In this document: positions 25,741 to 34,714 of the stretch, piece by piece | How positions within the stretch are numbered: position 1 is the stretch's first letter | Layout of the letters: every line of letters begins with the position of its first letter | Assembly: GCA_937998875.1 (NCBI GenBank) | Contig: CALLBO010000027.1 | Coordinates: forward strand, 1 to 50,643 | Direction: 5' to 3' | Source: an uncultured Granulosicoccaceae bacterium | Lineage (GTDB): Bacteria; Pseudomonadota; Gammaproteobacteria; Granulosicoccales; Granulosicoccaceae | Length of the DNA: 50,643 nucleotides | Program-made: the position numbers and the translations under genes | The notes under the pieces: generated by a model | The model's database searches: none | Told to the model about the DNA's origin: nothing | The model's input: the letters and a program-made list of their open reading frames with translations, nothing else

Positions 25741-27336
25741 TTATGGACTTTTATCCAGGCTATTTGGCTGTCCGCTATCAGTTGGCCAGGGGTTCAGGCT
25801 ATTCATACCGACTGCTTGCTGTCCCTTCAGTACATGATCATTCTGTGGACCCATCAGTCCCTGAATTGCATCTTCAATAGAAACAATATAATCCATATGG
25901 CCACCCAAAGCTTCATAGTCTGAAAGAGGAACAGTGAATTCGATAGGTGCTACCAATGCAGGAGTCGGCACATAACCAAAGGAGTTATCCGGCATACGGG
26001 AGACATCAGCCATTATCGTGATACCCCCGCCCGGCCAGCGATAGACCGGCGTGCCACCGCATGTGACCCGGGTAATTGCCTGTTGTACCGAACGAGTTAG
26101 GTGAACCGGATTCTCTGTAACTCCGGCGCGCAACGATCCTCCCGCGCCACCCATAAACAATACCGAGCACAATGCCGGCTCACAGTTCTCTTCTATTCTG
26201 GTGATCGATACCTGCAGACGCTTGGGGATATCCAGTTGTATCGGCTGTAGATTATCGTCAAGCTCATAATAGGCAAAATGCTCACCGGTGGTGGACACCA
26301 TTAACAGCGACTGACCGGGATTGGCCTTTTTGCTGTCGAACTCTCCCAGAATAGCCAGCGGGTCTGTCAGATTGGTGCCACCCCATCCTGTGCCCGGTTC
26401 TGCCACCTGAAAGTATCGACCGGGGGTAGACTTTCTGCCCATGATCTTAATGCCGGTGCTCTCCCAGCCGATGACACGACCTGCCTGATGTTCAGACATA
26501 ACACCGGTGATATGGTCATCAACAACCACGACTTCGTCAACCAGTCCTTTCCATTGTGAAGCAAACATTCCTACCGTGGCTGAACCACAGCCCACCCGCA
26601 TTCTTTGTTCAACTTCGCCATTGATAACCGGCGGCTGGTTAGCCTGCACAACAAGGTCAGAACCATCGTCGATGGTGAGCTCTACCGCTTCACCATTGCA
26701 CAGTGCAAGCAACGAGGCACAAGTGGTTCGACCTTCCTTCTTGCTGCCGCCCGTTAAATGATGCACACCACCGATAGATAACATTTGCGAGCCATACTCG
26801 CCCGTGGTGACATGGCCAATAGCTTCTCCGTTGGCTCGAACCAGATTACGTTCCTCACCAATATGGCGATCGGTATCAATTTTTATTTTTGCACCACAGT
26901 AACTGAAAATGCCTTCGGTTACTACGGTCACCATGTCGATACCTTCTACCTGACTGGACACGATAAAAGGAGCCGGTTTGTAGTCCGGATAAGTAGTGCC
27001 AGCGCCAACTGCGGTTATAAATTTGTCAGCCGGCGTTACCGGGTTTCCGTCCCAGCCTTCATTCTGCCCACGTGTGTCCTGTCCACTTAAATCCGCCTCA
27101 CCTAAATCTGGTCTGCCTGCATGCAACCCACCTTCACTACGAACAAGAAACGGTACAACCTCACCTGCACCAGCGTCCGCGCGGCGCTCAAGAATGGTTA
27201 GCGGATCCAGTCTAACAAGTTGCCCGTCTTCATTAGCGTAGCGATCACAGGCACCGGCGCGACCATTGGCGATATAACACATGACCGGACATGCATCGCA
27301 TCTGATCTTTTCCTGACTGGTCTTAGCGTCGGTCAA
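25741..27336 (-). CDS. hnr: 6-hydroxynicotinate reductase-like iron-sulfur protein
   Basis: The first cysteines, Cys13-x2-Cys16-x3-Cys20-x9-Cys30, can hold a [4Fe-4S] cluster (C-D-A-C-P-V-M-C), followed by RYANEDGQLVRLDPLT. The 531-residue protein resembles the family annotated as 6-hydroxynicotinate reductase, which reduces 6-hydroxynicotinate to 1,4,5,6-tetrahydro-6-oxonicotinate in Eubacterium barkeri. The start is a TTG at 27336 because no ATG precedes the Cys cluster and the frame is closed by TAA just upstream. Enamidase-like and AA_synth genes flank it. The leader RNA upstream carries an intrinsic terminator. The ring-reducing activity is inferred from family and context. Confidence 0.65.
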   Translation of the reverse strand: MTDAKTSQEKIRCDACPVMCYIANGRAGACDRYANEDGQLVRLDPLTILERRADAGAGEVVPFLVRSEGGLHAGRPDLGEADLSGQDTRGQNEGWDGNPVTPADKFITAVGAGTTYPDYKPAPFIVSSQVEGIDMVTVVTEGIFSYCGAKIKIDTDRHIGEERNLVRANGEAIGHVTTGEYGSQMLSIGGVHHLTGGSKKEGRTTCASLLALCNGEAVELTIDDGSDLVVQANQPPVINGEVEQRMRVGCGSATVGMFASQWKGLVDEVVVVDDHITGVMSEHQAGRVIGWESTGIKIMGRKSTPGRYFQVAEPGTGWGGTNLTDPLAILGEFDSKKANPGQSLLMVSTTGEHFAYYELDDNLQPIQLDIPKRLQVSITRIEENCEPALCSVLFMGGAGGSLRAGVTENPVHLTRSVQQAITRVTCGGTPVYRWPGGGITIMADVSRMPDNSFGYVPTPALVAPIEFTVPLSDYEALGGHMDYIVSIEDAIQGLMGPQNDHVLKGQQAVGMNSLNPWPTDSGQPNSLDKSP

Positions 27337-27396
27337 ACGATAAATTCCGTAGTTTTACAGCATTTGCCTGATACCGTGCACACAGTATGTCCAAAA

Positions 27397-27422
27397 AAGC
27401 TGCGCGATTACCCGCGCAGCTT
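27397..27422 (-). terminator. Intrinsic terminator inside the hnr leader (attenuator or small-RNA end)
   Basis: On the minus strand a 10-bp perfect stem AAGCTGCGCG/CGCGCAGCTT (27422-27413 with 27406-27397) with a six-base loop is followed by six T residues (27398-27393). It lies about 60 nt before the hnr start and roughly 25 nt after the predicted transcript start. No minus-strand gene lies upstream to be terminated. It therefore ends either a short leader or an independent small RNA. A second 5-bp hairpin (CATGG/CCATG) precedes it. Confidence 0.7.
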
Positions 27423-27449
27423 GATGCCCATGGCAGCACCATGCGATCA

Positions 27450-27481
27450 TTAGCATACAAATGTTTATTGCATACTGTCAA
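27450..27481 (-). promoter_or_regulatory. hnr promoter with operator-like sites
   Basis: On the minus strand TTGACA (27481-27476) and TATGCT (27457-27452), 18 bp apart, give a promoter for hnr. GTATGC is repeated at 27475-27470 and 27458-27453 with a 17-bp period. TTAGCATACAAA (27450-27461) matches 10 of 12 bases of the TTAGTATACTAA palindrome near the MarR gene and overlaps the -10 box. Confidence 0.5.
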
Positions 27482-27582
27482 ACGAAGCAATTCGGTCTAT
27501 CCATAAGCGGGTGTCTAACGCATAATTACGCCAGCTAGACAATAAGGCTAAATTCAATGGTCATGTGCCGCGTGCAAATATA

Positions 27583-28437
27583 ATGATGTTTGCGCAACCG
27601 AAAACCACTGAGGAAGCAGTGGCATATCTTGCCAATGGCGACTGGTCAATTGTCTCCGGCGGTACAGATTTCTATCCTGCGCTCGGCGACAAATCGCCGT
27701 CCGGCAATATTCTTGATCTGTCCCGGCTTAAAACGCTGCGGACAATTTTTGAAGATGAGACACACTGGCATATCGGTGCCCTGGCGACCTGGACAGATGT
27801 CATTAACACGAATTTGCCCGATGCCTTCAACGCATTAAAACTCGCAGCGCGCGAAGTCGGATCCATTCAGATACAAAACCGGGGCACGGTTGCCGGTAAC
27901 ATCTGCAATGCTTCGCCTGCAGCTGACGGCATGCCTGCGCTACTCTGTCTCGATGCGATTGTGCGGGTCTCTTCACAAGGTAATGCAAGAGATATTGCCC
28001 TACAGGATTTTGTCACAGGCAACCGGCAAACCACACTTGCAGCTGGTGAAATAGTTACCGAACTATTGTTGCCAAAGACATCAACCGAAGGTGACTCTCA
28101 TTTTTTGAAGCTCGGTGCGCGTAAGTACCTGGTCATTTCGATTGCCATGGTGGCTGTACGCCTGCAAACCGACAACAACAATCTTATAACCAATGCAGCA
28201 CTGAGCGTTGGCTCATGTTCTGTGGTCGCCAGCCGTCTTCCCGAGCTGGAACAATATCTCATCGGCAAGTTACTAACTCCAGATCTGGCACCCGAACTGG
28301 CGAACAGCATTACTCAACAACACGTCAGCGGGCTCTCACCCATTGACGATGTCCGTGCAACAGCAACCTATCGACATAGCGCCGCTGCGGAACTAATCAG
28401 GCGTTCAATAGTTACCCTGGCTAACCGCGCATCATGA
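27583..28437 (+). CDS. Molybdenum hydroxylase FAD-binding subunit
   Basis: This CoxM/XdhB-like flavoprotein of about 284 residues contains SGGTDFYPALGD and an IQNRGTVAGNICNASPAAD stretch (about residues 99-117) as FAD-binding loops. It ends 4 bp into the gene for the fused Fe-S/Mo subunit, so the two are translationally coupled. I use ATG 27583 (ATG 27586 follows at once); a GTG at 27565 would add six residues. The pair is divergent from hnr, which makes it the best candidate nicotinate dehydrogenase-type enzyme in the window. Confidence 0.9.
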   Translation: MMFAQPKTTEEAVAYLANGDWSIVSGGTDFYPALGDKSPSGNILDLSRLKTLRTIFEDETHWHIGALATWTDVINTNLPDAFNALKLAAREVGSIQIQNRGTVAGNICNASPAADGMPALLCLDAIVRVSSQGNARDIALQDFVTGNRQTTLAAGEIVTELLLPKTSTEGDSHFLKLGARKYLVISIAMVAVRLQTDNNNLITNAALSVGSCSVVASRLPELEQYLIGKLLTPDLAPELANSITQQHVSGLSPIDDVRATATYRHSAAAELIRRSIVTLANRAS

Positions 28438-31205
28438 ATCCAATATCACTAACGCTGACTGTCAACGGTACACCTTCCACATTCGAAACAATCCCGACCA
28501 ATCGTCTTTCTGATGTACTTCGAACTTCCCTGAACCTCACCGGTACCAAGGTCGGTTGCGACGCAGGCGATTGTGGTGCATGTTCAGTGTTAATTGACGG
28601 GCAAATCGCCTGTGCCTGTTTAGTACCGGTAGCTCAGGTTGATGGCGCTCACGTTGAAACCGTTGATGGCTTAGCTGGAAACGGTTCTCTAAATCAGCTG
28701 CAGCGGAGCTTCCTTGCGCACGGTGCAGCACAGTGCGGAATATGCACACCGGGCATGTTAATGTCTGCTAAAGCACTGCTGGACACCAACCCGACACCAA
28801 CCCGATCAGAAGTAGAAGATGCACTTGGCGGAGTACTGTGCCGCTGTACCGGCTATCGGAAAATTGTTGATGCTGTTATTAACACCCACCACATTGATGT
28901 CTCAGATGGCAAACGATCAGAACAAGAATGTAGTCCGGTTGCCGGTAAATCAATTGGCACTTCCATTCAACACGTAGATGGCAGAGTAAAAGTCAATGGT
29001 GAAATTAGTTATGGTGCAGATGCGTTTCCAGATCAGTGCGCATTTATAAAAATCATTCGCAGCCCACATCATCATGCTGATTTTACAATTACAGATCACC
29101 AAAGCTTCATTGAGTCACAAGAAGGGCTGGAGTTATTTTTAAGTGCCGCGGATATACCGGGACGAAATTGCTTCGGGGTGATCCCGCCATTTGCCGACCA
29201 GCCTGTGTTTGCCGAGCACACGGCCCTGTTTCGAGGCGAAGCGGTTGCTGCAATCGTAGGAACCCTGGATGCCCTCAACACATTAGATGAAAGCACATTG
29301 CCTATAATCTGGCATGCCCAACCGCATAGCCTGCTGCCCGAAGAAGCTACCAGCATAGCCAGCCAGCTTCTGCATGAATCACGCTCCGGCAACATTCTGG
29401 TTGAAGGACATGTCGAGCGCGGCAATACCGACGATACACTCAAACGCGCCAGCCATTACGTCACCGTACACACCTCCACACCTTTTATCGAGCATGCTTA
29501 TATAGAACCGGAAGCAGGTTATTGTATACGTAACGGAGATCGACTCGAGGTATTCGGCTGCACCCAGGCTGCACAAATGGATCGCGAAGGCCTGGCAGAA
29601 ATCATGGACCTGCCAATTGACGCTATACGGGTAATGCCATCAGCGTGTGGCGGGGGTTTTGGCTCCAAGCTCGACATCTCGTTCCAGCCTTTTATTGCAC
29701 TTGCAGCATGGAGACTTAATAAGCCGGTAGGTATTAGCTACACCCGCGGTGATTCCATGCGCTCTACCACTAAAAGGCATCCTTCAAGCATAGATGTCAC
29801 GATAGGTTGTGACCCGAACGGAATGTTATGTGGCTTCGATTTTAAAGGCACATTTAACACCGGTGCGTACGCCAGCTGGGGACCAACTGTGGCCAACCGG
29901 GTGCCGGTACATGCTTCGGGTCCATACCACATACCTGACTACCGCGCCCGAAGTGTGGCGGTTCACACTAACACACCACCTGCAGGTGCATTTAGAGGTT
30001 TTGGCGTGCCGCAATCTGCTATTGCGCAGGAAACCGCATTCGACCAACTGGCAGATCTCGCAGGTGTTGATCGCTTGGAGTTTCGCATTAAAAACGCGCT
30101 ACGTAACAAGCAACCGACTGTTACCGGGCAAATTTTTAACACCGGAGTTGGTATTGTTGAATGCCTGGAAGCACTTACACAAACCTGGAAAACAGCCACA
30201 GATAAGGCACGTAGTTACAATGACGCACCCGAGGCAAGCCATCTTCGGAAAGGCGTCGGTATCGGCACCTGCTGGTACGGTTGTGGCAACACATCCCTTC
30301 CCAACCCTTCCACTATCCGTATGGGTATTACCGCCGAAGGAAAAATAGTACTTCACCAGGGCGCGATGGATATCGGGCAGGGATCAAATACGGTGATCAC
30401 CCAAATCGCAGCTGATGCTTTTGGAGCACCGGTACATAGCATTGAAATGATCGATGGTGATACCGACCTGACGCCCGATTGCGGCAAGACTTCCGCATCA
30501 CGCCAAACCTATGTCACCGGTATGGCAGCCAAACAAGCCGGAGAGGCATTACGCTCAACAGTGCTGCGCATGGGTAATGTCGCAAGTGATGCCCACATTG
30601 AAATAACCGGTTCCGTTATAAATCTGCACGATGGACCACAAACCAGTTCGATCGAACTTTCAAAGTTACCTGTAAACCAGTTCAGCTACGTCATTATGGC
30701 TGAGGAAACCTATGATCCCCCAACAACCCCTTTAGATGAACAAGGTCAGGGTAATCCCTATGCAGTATATGGCTACGGTGCACAGCTTGTAGAACTGACG
30801 GTAGATACCTTACTGGGCACTATCAAACTTAATCACATCACCTCTGCCCACGATGTCGGGCGTGCTATTAATCCGATGCTGGTTGAAGCTCAAATAGAAG
30901 GCGGAATCGCGCAAGGTATTGGCCTCGCACTAATGGAGGAGTACCTGCCAGGCCGAACCGAAAATCTGCACGACTACTTAATACCGACTATTGGCGACAT
31001 GCCAGATTTCAGTCATTTTATTATTGAAGTTGCAGACGCAGAAGGTCCTTATGGTGCGAAAGGTCTGGGTGAGCATGTTCTTATACCAACCGCCCCCGCG
31101 ATACTCAATGCAATACGAGATGCGACAGGGGCAGTAGTGTCTGATCTTCCTGCAACGCCTCACAAAGTGTTATCAGCAATCAAAAAAGCTCAGCTTGCCA
31201 GCTGA
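28434..31205 (+). CDS. Fused [2Fe-2S]/molybdopterin subunit of a molybdenum hydroxylase
   Basis: This 923-residue protein joins an Fe-S small subunit (residues about 1-160) to a Mo-cofactor large subunit. Fe-S ligands are Cys42, Cys47, Cys50 and Cys62, then Cys101, Cys104, Cys136 and Cys138. The Mo half starts near residue 180. It carries CGGGFGSKLD near 406, AFRGFGVPQSAIAQE near 518 and the catalytic Glu in AKGLGEHVLIPTAPA near 880. In other organisms these domains are separate or fused the way aldehyde oxidoreductases are. It works with the FAD subunit overlapping upstream and would hydroxylate a ring such as nicotinate at C6. The substrate is inferred from the hnr/ena neighbours. Confidence 0.9.
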   Translation: MNPISLTLTVNGTPSTFETIPTNRLSDVLRTSLNLTGTKVGCDAGDCGACSVLIDGQIACACLVPVAQVDGAHVETVDGLAGNGSLNQLQRSFLAHGAAQCGICTPGMLMSAKALLDTNPTPTRSEVEDALGGVLCRCTGYRKIVDAVINTHHIDVSDGKRSEQECSPVAGKSIGTSIQHVDGRVKVNGEISYGADAFPDQCAFIKIIRSPHHHADFTITDHQSFIESQEGLELFLSAADIPGRNCFGVIPPFADQPVFAEHTALFRGEAVAAIVGTLDALNTLDESTLPIIWHAQPHSLLPEEATSIASQLLHESRSGNILVEGHVERGNTDDTLKRASHYVTVHTSTPFIEHAYIEPEAGYCIRNGDRLEVFGCTQAAQMDREGLAEIMDLPIDAIRVMPSACGGGFGSKLDISFQPFIALAAWRLNKPVGISYTRGDSMRSTTKRHPSSIDVTIGCDPNGMLCGFDFKGTFNTGAYASWGPTVANRVPVHASGPYHIPDYRARSVAVHTNTPPAGAFRGFGVPQSAIAQETAFDQLADLAGVDRLEFRIKNALRNKQPTVTGQIFNTGVGIVECLEALTQTWKTATDKARSYNDAPEASHLRKGVGIGTCWYGCGNTSLPNPSTIRMGITAEGKIVLHQGAMDIGQGSNTVITQIAADAFGAPVHSIEMIDGDTDLTPDCGKTSASRQTYVTGMAAKQAGEALRSTVLRMGNVASDAHIEITGSVINLHDGPQTSSIELSKLPVNQFSYVIMAEETYDPPTTPLDEQGQGNPYAVYGYGAQLVELTVDTLLGTIKLNHITSAHDVGRAINPMLVEAQIEGGIAQGIGLALMEEYLPGRTENLHDYLIPTIGDMPDFSHFIIEVADAEGPYGAKGLGEHVLIPTAPAILNAIRDATGAVVSDLPATPHKVLSAIKKAQLAS

Positions 31206-31316
31206 TTTTTTTTAATCAGATATAGCAGGTTTTTGCAGTTACATGTATGTATCAAGCAGGAGACACTTCGAGGTGACTCGATACATTCTTCGGTACTTGT
31301 AGCACGCAGCAATCAA

Positions 31317-32210
31317 TCATTTCGCATCCCGATCCACATTCGCATTATTTTCCATCACTTTACACACCACCGATGCGTCCATGTGATCAAGGCCCTGAGC
31401 TGCTGCTGCAAAATACTGTTGCAGAGCAACCTGGTAAAGCGGTAGCGGACATCGCAAACTTGCTGCATGCTGCGAGATAATCGCCGAATCCTTAAGCGGC
31501 ACAGACATATTCATACCTTCAGCACTGTAGTTCTCATCTACCATCAGCGCACCACGTCCCTCAAACATTGCAGAACTTGAAGCACTACCTGATATCACTT
31601 CGTGGAACTTTGCAGGATCAAGCCCGGACTTTATTGCCAGTACCATAGCTTCAGCAGCAACCGTATTGTGCACAAGATTCAGTATGTTGCCGCAAATCTT
31701 GGTTTTACTGCCATTGCCAAACTCCCCTACATAATGCGTTTTTCCGCAAGTATGTTCGAGGATTGGTTTTATCAACTCATAATCGGTTTGCTCACCACTA
31801 AAGAACGCCGTGAGCTTTTTATTTAATGCCATAACGCGGTTACCACTGACAGGGCAGTCCACCGCTCGCCGCTTAGCATTCTTACAATGCTCGGCAAACG
31901 CCTCTTTGTCTTGCAAAGACAAAGTAGACATTTCCACAATGCATTGATTATCCCGATCAATACTGAAAACCCCATCAGTGCCACTTACCACGTCAACCAA
32001 TGCGGTGTTATTTGGCATACAGGTAAAAATGACATCGGTCTGCTCTGCTACCTGCAGTGGGCTGTCAGTTAACTTAACACCGAGGTCCAAAGCAGCACTT
32101 CTTGCGGTCGTTGCATTGTCATAACCTATTACCTGTACACCGGCTTCAATGAAGTTACTGACGATTGCCGATCCCAGTACTCCGAGCCCGATAAATCCTA
32201 TAGTTTGCAT
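31317..32210 (-). CDS. Beta-hydroxyacid dehydrogenase (3-hydroxyisobutyrate dehydrogenase family)
   Basis: This 297-residue NAD(P)-dependent dehydrogenase has the Rossmann motif GFIGLGVLGSAIV (residues 5-17) and the substrate motif DCPVSGNRVMA (the usual second Gly of SGG is Asn). The catalytic Lys is in GNGSKTKICGNIL. The family includes 2-(hydroxymethyl)glutarate dehydrogenase of Eubacterium barkeri, which reduces 2-formylglutarate, the product of enamidase. That makes it a reasonable candidate for the next step here, though tartronate semialdehyde or hydroxyisobutyrate are alternatives. It is co-directional with the Gfo/Idh gene, 17 bp apart, and convergent to the fused hydroxylase gene. 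Confidence 0.8.
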   Translation of the reverse strand: MQTIGFIGLGVLGSAIVSNFIEAGVQVIGYDNATTARSAALDLGVKLTDSPLQVAEQTDVIFTCMPNNTALVDVVSGTDGVFSIDRDNQCIVEMSTLSLQDKEAFAEHCKNAKRRAVDCPVSGNRVMALNKKLTAFFSGEQTDYELIKPILEHTCGKTHYVGEFGNGSKTKICGNILNLVHNTVAAEAMVLAIKSGLDPAKFHEVISGSASSSAMFEGRGALMVDENYSAEGMNMSVPLKDSAIISQHAASLRCPLPLYQVALQQYFAAAAQGLDHMDASVVCKVMENNANVDRDAK

Positions 32211-32227
32211 ACTGTGTGATCACATCA

Positions 32228-33250
32228 TTAGAGGTGAATAGTCTTGCCGGTTTCAGCTGACTCTGCTATCGCCTCAAGGACGATGATATTGTCGATCATC
32301 TGTTGATGCGTGTACGGATAGGTTGATCGGCCTGCCACTGCGTCAGCAAATGCTTCCAGATTTTCAACTACCGTGTCGGTCCAGTCAAAATTCTCAACAA
32401 CCGATTTCTGATCAGTACGGGAAGTAACCATTTGCGCAATGCCACCCGGTGTGTCCGGATGTGTATCGTTTCGAACCTCAACGGCAGCGTCAGAACCAAA
32501 CACATGCAGCCTGATAAAGTGCGGTGTATACAATATGGCACTAAGTGTTGCTGTCATACCCGCTTCAAACTTCAGCTGCACAGTCACAACATCACCGGTT
32601 TCCCAGTCCAGTTTTCTTTGCGCGGTGAGTGCCTGTACGGTTTTTACCGGACCAAAATACGAGATATACAAATCCGTCAGGTGGATACCCATACCTGTCA
32701 TGGCTGCAGCCGGGGCTGTCTCTTTTAAGGTTCTCCAGTCACCCGAGGGCACATTGATGAGTTTGTCGTGGCTGAATGCCGACTCGGCATGCATGATCGT
32801 ACCGAGGGTGCCGTCATCGATCATCTCTTTCACCTTTTTTAACGCCGGTTCAAATCTGCGTTCATGGCCGATACCTAGCACCACGCCTGCATCTTCACAG
32901 GCTTTCACCGAACGTTTGGCACTGTCTCCAGTAATACCAAGCGGTTTTTCACAAAACACATGACGGCCTGCTCCTGCAATCTGCACTACCTGCGCCTCGT
33001 GCATTACATTGGGCGTAGTGAGTATAATCGCCTCGATTGTTTCATCTTCAAGCGCCTGATCAATTGATTCAAAACGATGAAAACCAGCCTTGGTTATCTC
33101 TTTGCCACGTACGTTATCTGGTTCAATTACACCAGCCAGCTCGAAGAGACTGTTCTTATTTAGCCGCGGCGCCATATGCTGACCCCACCAGCCAAACCCT
33201 GCTACCGCAACCTTAAGGGAAGTATCTTTACTCACCGGAACTCTCCACAT
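32228..33250 (-). CDS. Gfo/Idh/MocA-family NAD(P)-dependent oxidoreductase
   Basis: This protein of about 340 residues has an N-terminal Rossmann domain with AVAGFGWWGQHMAPRL (about residues 14-29). The EKP motif with the catalytic Lys is in HVFCEKPLG (about 92-100), and a GFO_IDH_MocA C-terminal domain follows. Family members oxidise inositols, sugar or quinate-type alcohols. An alternative start lies six residues in. It shares a transcript with the beta-hydroxyacid dehydrogenase. A second member of the family is at 42517. Confidence 0.88.
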   Translation of the reverse strand: MWRVPVSKDTSLKVAVAGFGWWGQHMAPRLNKNSLFELAGVIEPDNVRGKEITKAGFHRFESIDQALEDETIEAIILTTPNVMHEAQVVQIAGAGRHVFCEKPLGITGDSAKRSVKACEDAGVVLGIGHERRFEPALKKVKEMIDDGTLGTIMHAESAFSHDKLINVPSGDWRTLKETAPAAAMTGMGIHLTDLYISYFGPVKTVQALTAQRKLDWETGDVVTVQLKFEAGMTATLSAILYTPHFIRLHVFGSDAAVEVRNDTHPDTPGGIAQMVTSRTDQKSVVENFDWTDTVVENLEAFADAVAGRSTYPYTHQQMIDNIIVLEAIAESAETGKTIHL

Positions 33251-33280
33251 TTTTCACTGATAAACAGTTTTCCAAGCATA

Positions 33281-34174
33281 CTAATTTTGGCCTGCGAGCC
33301 ATAGTGCTATCCAAACCAATACAGGTAGGATTGTAAATACCATCAGGGAGGACAAGACAACCAAACCGGCAACCTTCTCTGGCGAACGGTTAAAATGTTT
33401 GGCGAAAACAACATTAAATACTGCAACCGGCATCGTAAACATCAAAAACACTACCCCTGCCTGCGAGCCTTCAAGCCTTAGCACCCATACAATTAAAAAT
33501 CCCAGACAGACACCAAGAGTCAATCTAACCATTGCCAATTGAAATGATAGACGCAGGTCTGTAACTTTAAGTTGCGCCAGCGAGTGTCCAAGCACCAGCA
33601 GTAGCGCCGGAATCACTAAACCTCCGAGCAATTCAGTGGTATTTGCGATCCACACCGGTACCGACAAGTTAAACCACAACACCAACAGGCTGATAACTAT
33701 CGCGTAGTTAAGTGGTTGCTTAAAAAGCCTGCTGAAGGAAAACGAACCCGCTGAGATTCCATAACCAATAGAATATTGAGAGATTGAATTAACAATAAAA
33801 TACGAAACACCCATTACCAGTCCTTCATCACCGAATGCCATCAAAACCAGTGGCAAGCCAATATTGCCGGAGTTGGCGTGCATGAGGGACGGCAGATAGG
33901 TACTGTAGGAAAGGTTAAGGTACTTAAGCACAACCCAACCGACGATTGCAGCGATTACCAGACCGAGTGCCGCAGCGAATGCCATCGTACCCACTGTTGT
34001 CAGACTGATATCCAGACTGGTCAAGGACGAAAATATCAAGCAAGGTGTTGCAACCTTCAACACCAGATTGGTGAGCGTTTCAGAATCGAACTTCTGATTA
34101 AGTTTTGCCCACAGATACCCTAAACCCACCACTGCAAAAACCGGTGCAACCACCGTGAATATCTTGGCTAGCAA
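33281..34174 (-). CDS. AEC-family (auxin efflux carrier / malonate-type) transporter
   Basis: This 297-residue hydrophobic protein has about ten membrane spans and the AEC pattern FTVVAPVFAVVGLGYLWAKL at the N-terminus, with NSGNIGLPLVLMAFG near residue 100. The second of these is the family signature. AEC carriers move malonate, malate or related organic acids and possibly aromatic acids. It sits 31 bp upstream of the Gfo/Idh gene and probably belongs to the same minus-strand operon with the OsmC gene before it. Confidence 0.88.
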   Translation of the reverse strand: MLAKIFTVVAPVFAVVGLGYLWAKLNQKFDSETLTNLVLKVATPCLIFSSLTSLDISLTTVGTMAFAAALGLVIAAIVGWVVLKYLNLSYSTYLPSLMHANSGNIGLPLVLMAFGDEGLVMGVSYFIVNSISQYSIGYGISAGSFSFSRLFKQPLNYAIVISLLVLWFNLSVPVWIANTTELLGGLVIPALLLVLGHSLAQLKVTDLRLSFQLAMVRLTLGVCLGFLIVWVLRLEGSQAGVVFLMFTMPVAVFNVVFAKHFNRSPEKVAGLVVLSSLMVFTILPVLVWIALWLAGQN

Positions 34175-34221
34175 TTGTTGTCCAACCAGTAAAAAACGGG
34201 CGGATTCGGAATTCTAAATTA

Positions 34222-34698
34222 TCAGACCTGATATTCCTTGCCATTCACCAGCCAGTTTTCAGTGACTTTAGTGCCAGACATACGCAACATCTTTGATACT
34301 GCACAATGCTCTTTAAGCTTGTGAATCACCGCTTCTATACCGTCATCGCTACCGTTCATGGTGGCTTTTATATGTAAAACGGTATCCGGAAAAGGCACAT
34401 CTATCGGCTCAATTAACCGGGTACCACGGCTATCCATAGTCGTTACGACTTCAATATCCATGTCAACCACCTCAACATCATTAGCTTTCGCGAGCTTATT
34501 GGAGATAACGTGCGTGCATCCGATCAAACCTGCAAAAACCATTTCGACCGGCATCGGCCCTTCGTTGGTGCCACCACGCTCTATCGGCTCATCAATGATC
34601 ATTTTGACATCGCGTGATGTCACATGAGATTTGGTGCTGGACTCTGCTTGACCGGTCAGACGAAACTTCCAGATAGGTTTCTCTTTCACAGTGACCAT
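34222..34698 (-). CDS. OsmC-family protein
   Basis: This 158-residue OsmC-fold protein has its two redox Cys in AGLIGCTHVISNKL (about residue 61) and KEHCAVSKML (about 132). It likely reduces organic hydroperoxides or protects against reactive ring intermediates. The start is ATG at 34698, preceded by GGAGAAAC. It heads a minus-strand operon with the AEC carrier and the two dehydrogenases. The region upstream is unusually rich in palindromes. Confidence 0.83.
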   Translation of the reverse strand: MVTVKEKPIWKFRLTGQAESSTKSHVTSRDVKMIIDEPIERGGTNEGPMPVEMVFAGLIGCTHVISNKLAKANDVEVVDMDIEVVTTMDSRGTRLIEPIDVPFPDTVLHIKATMNGSDDGIEAVIHKLKEHCAVSKMLRMSGTKVTENWLVNGKEYQV

Positions 34699-34714
34699 GC
34701 AGTTTCTCCGTTAG

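Noticed and set aside
31202..31219. CTGATT/AATCAG hairpin after the fused hydroxylase gene as terminator
   Set aside because: The T run forms the loop and no T tract follows the stem, so termination is not supported.
32215..32224. TGTGATCACA palindrome as a CRP site
   Set aside because: CRP sites need TGTGA and TCACA separated by six bases. Here they abut, and the sequence lies in a 17-bp intercistronic gap of an apparent operon.
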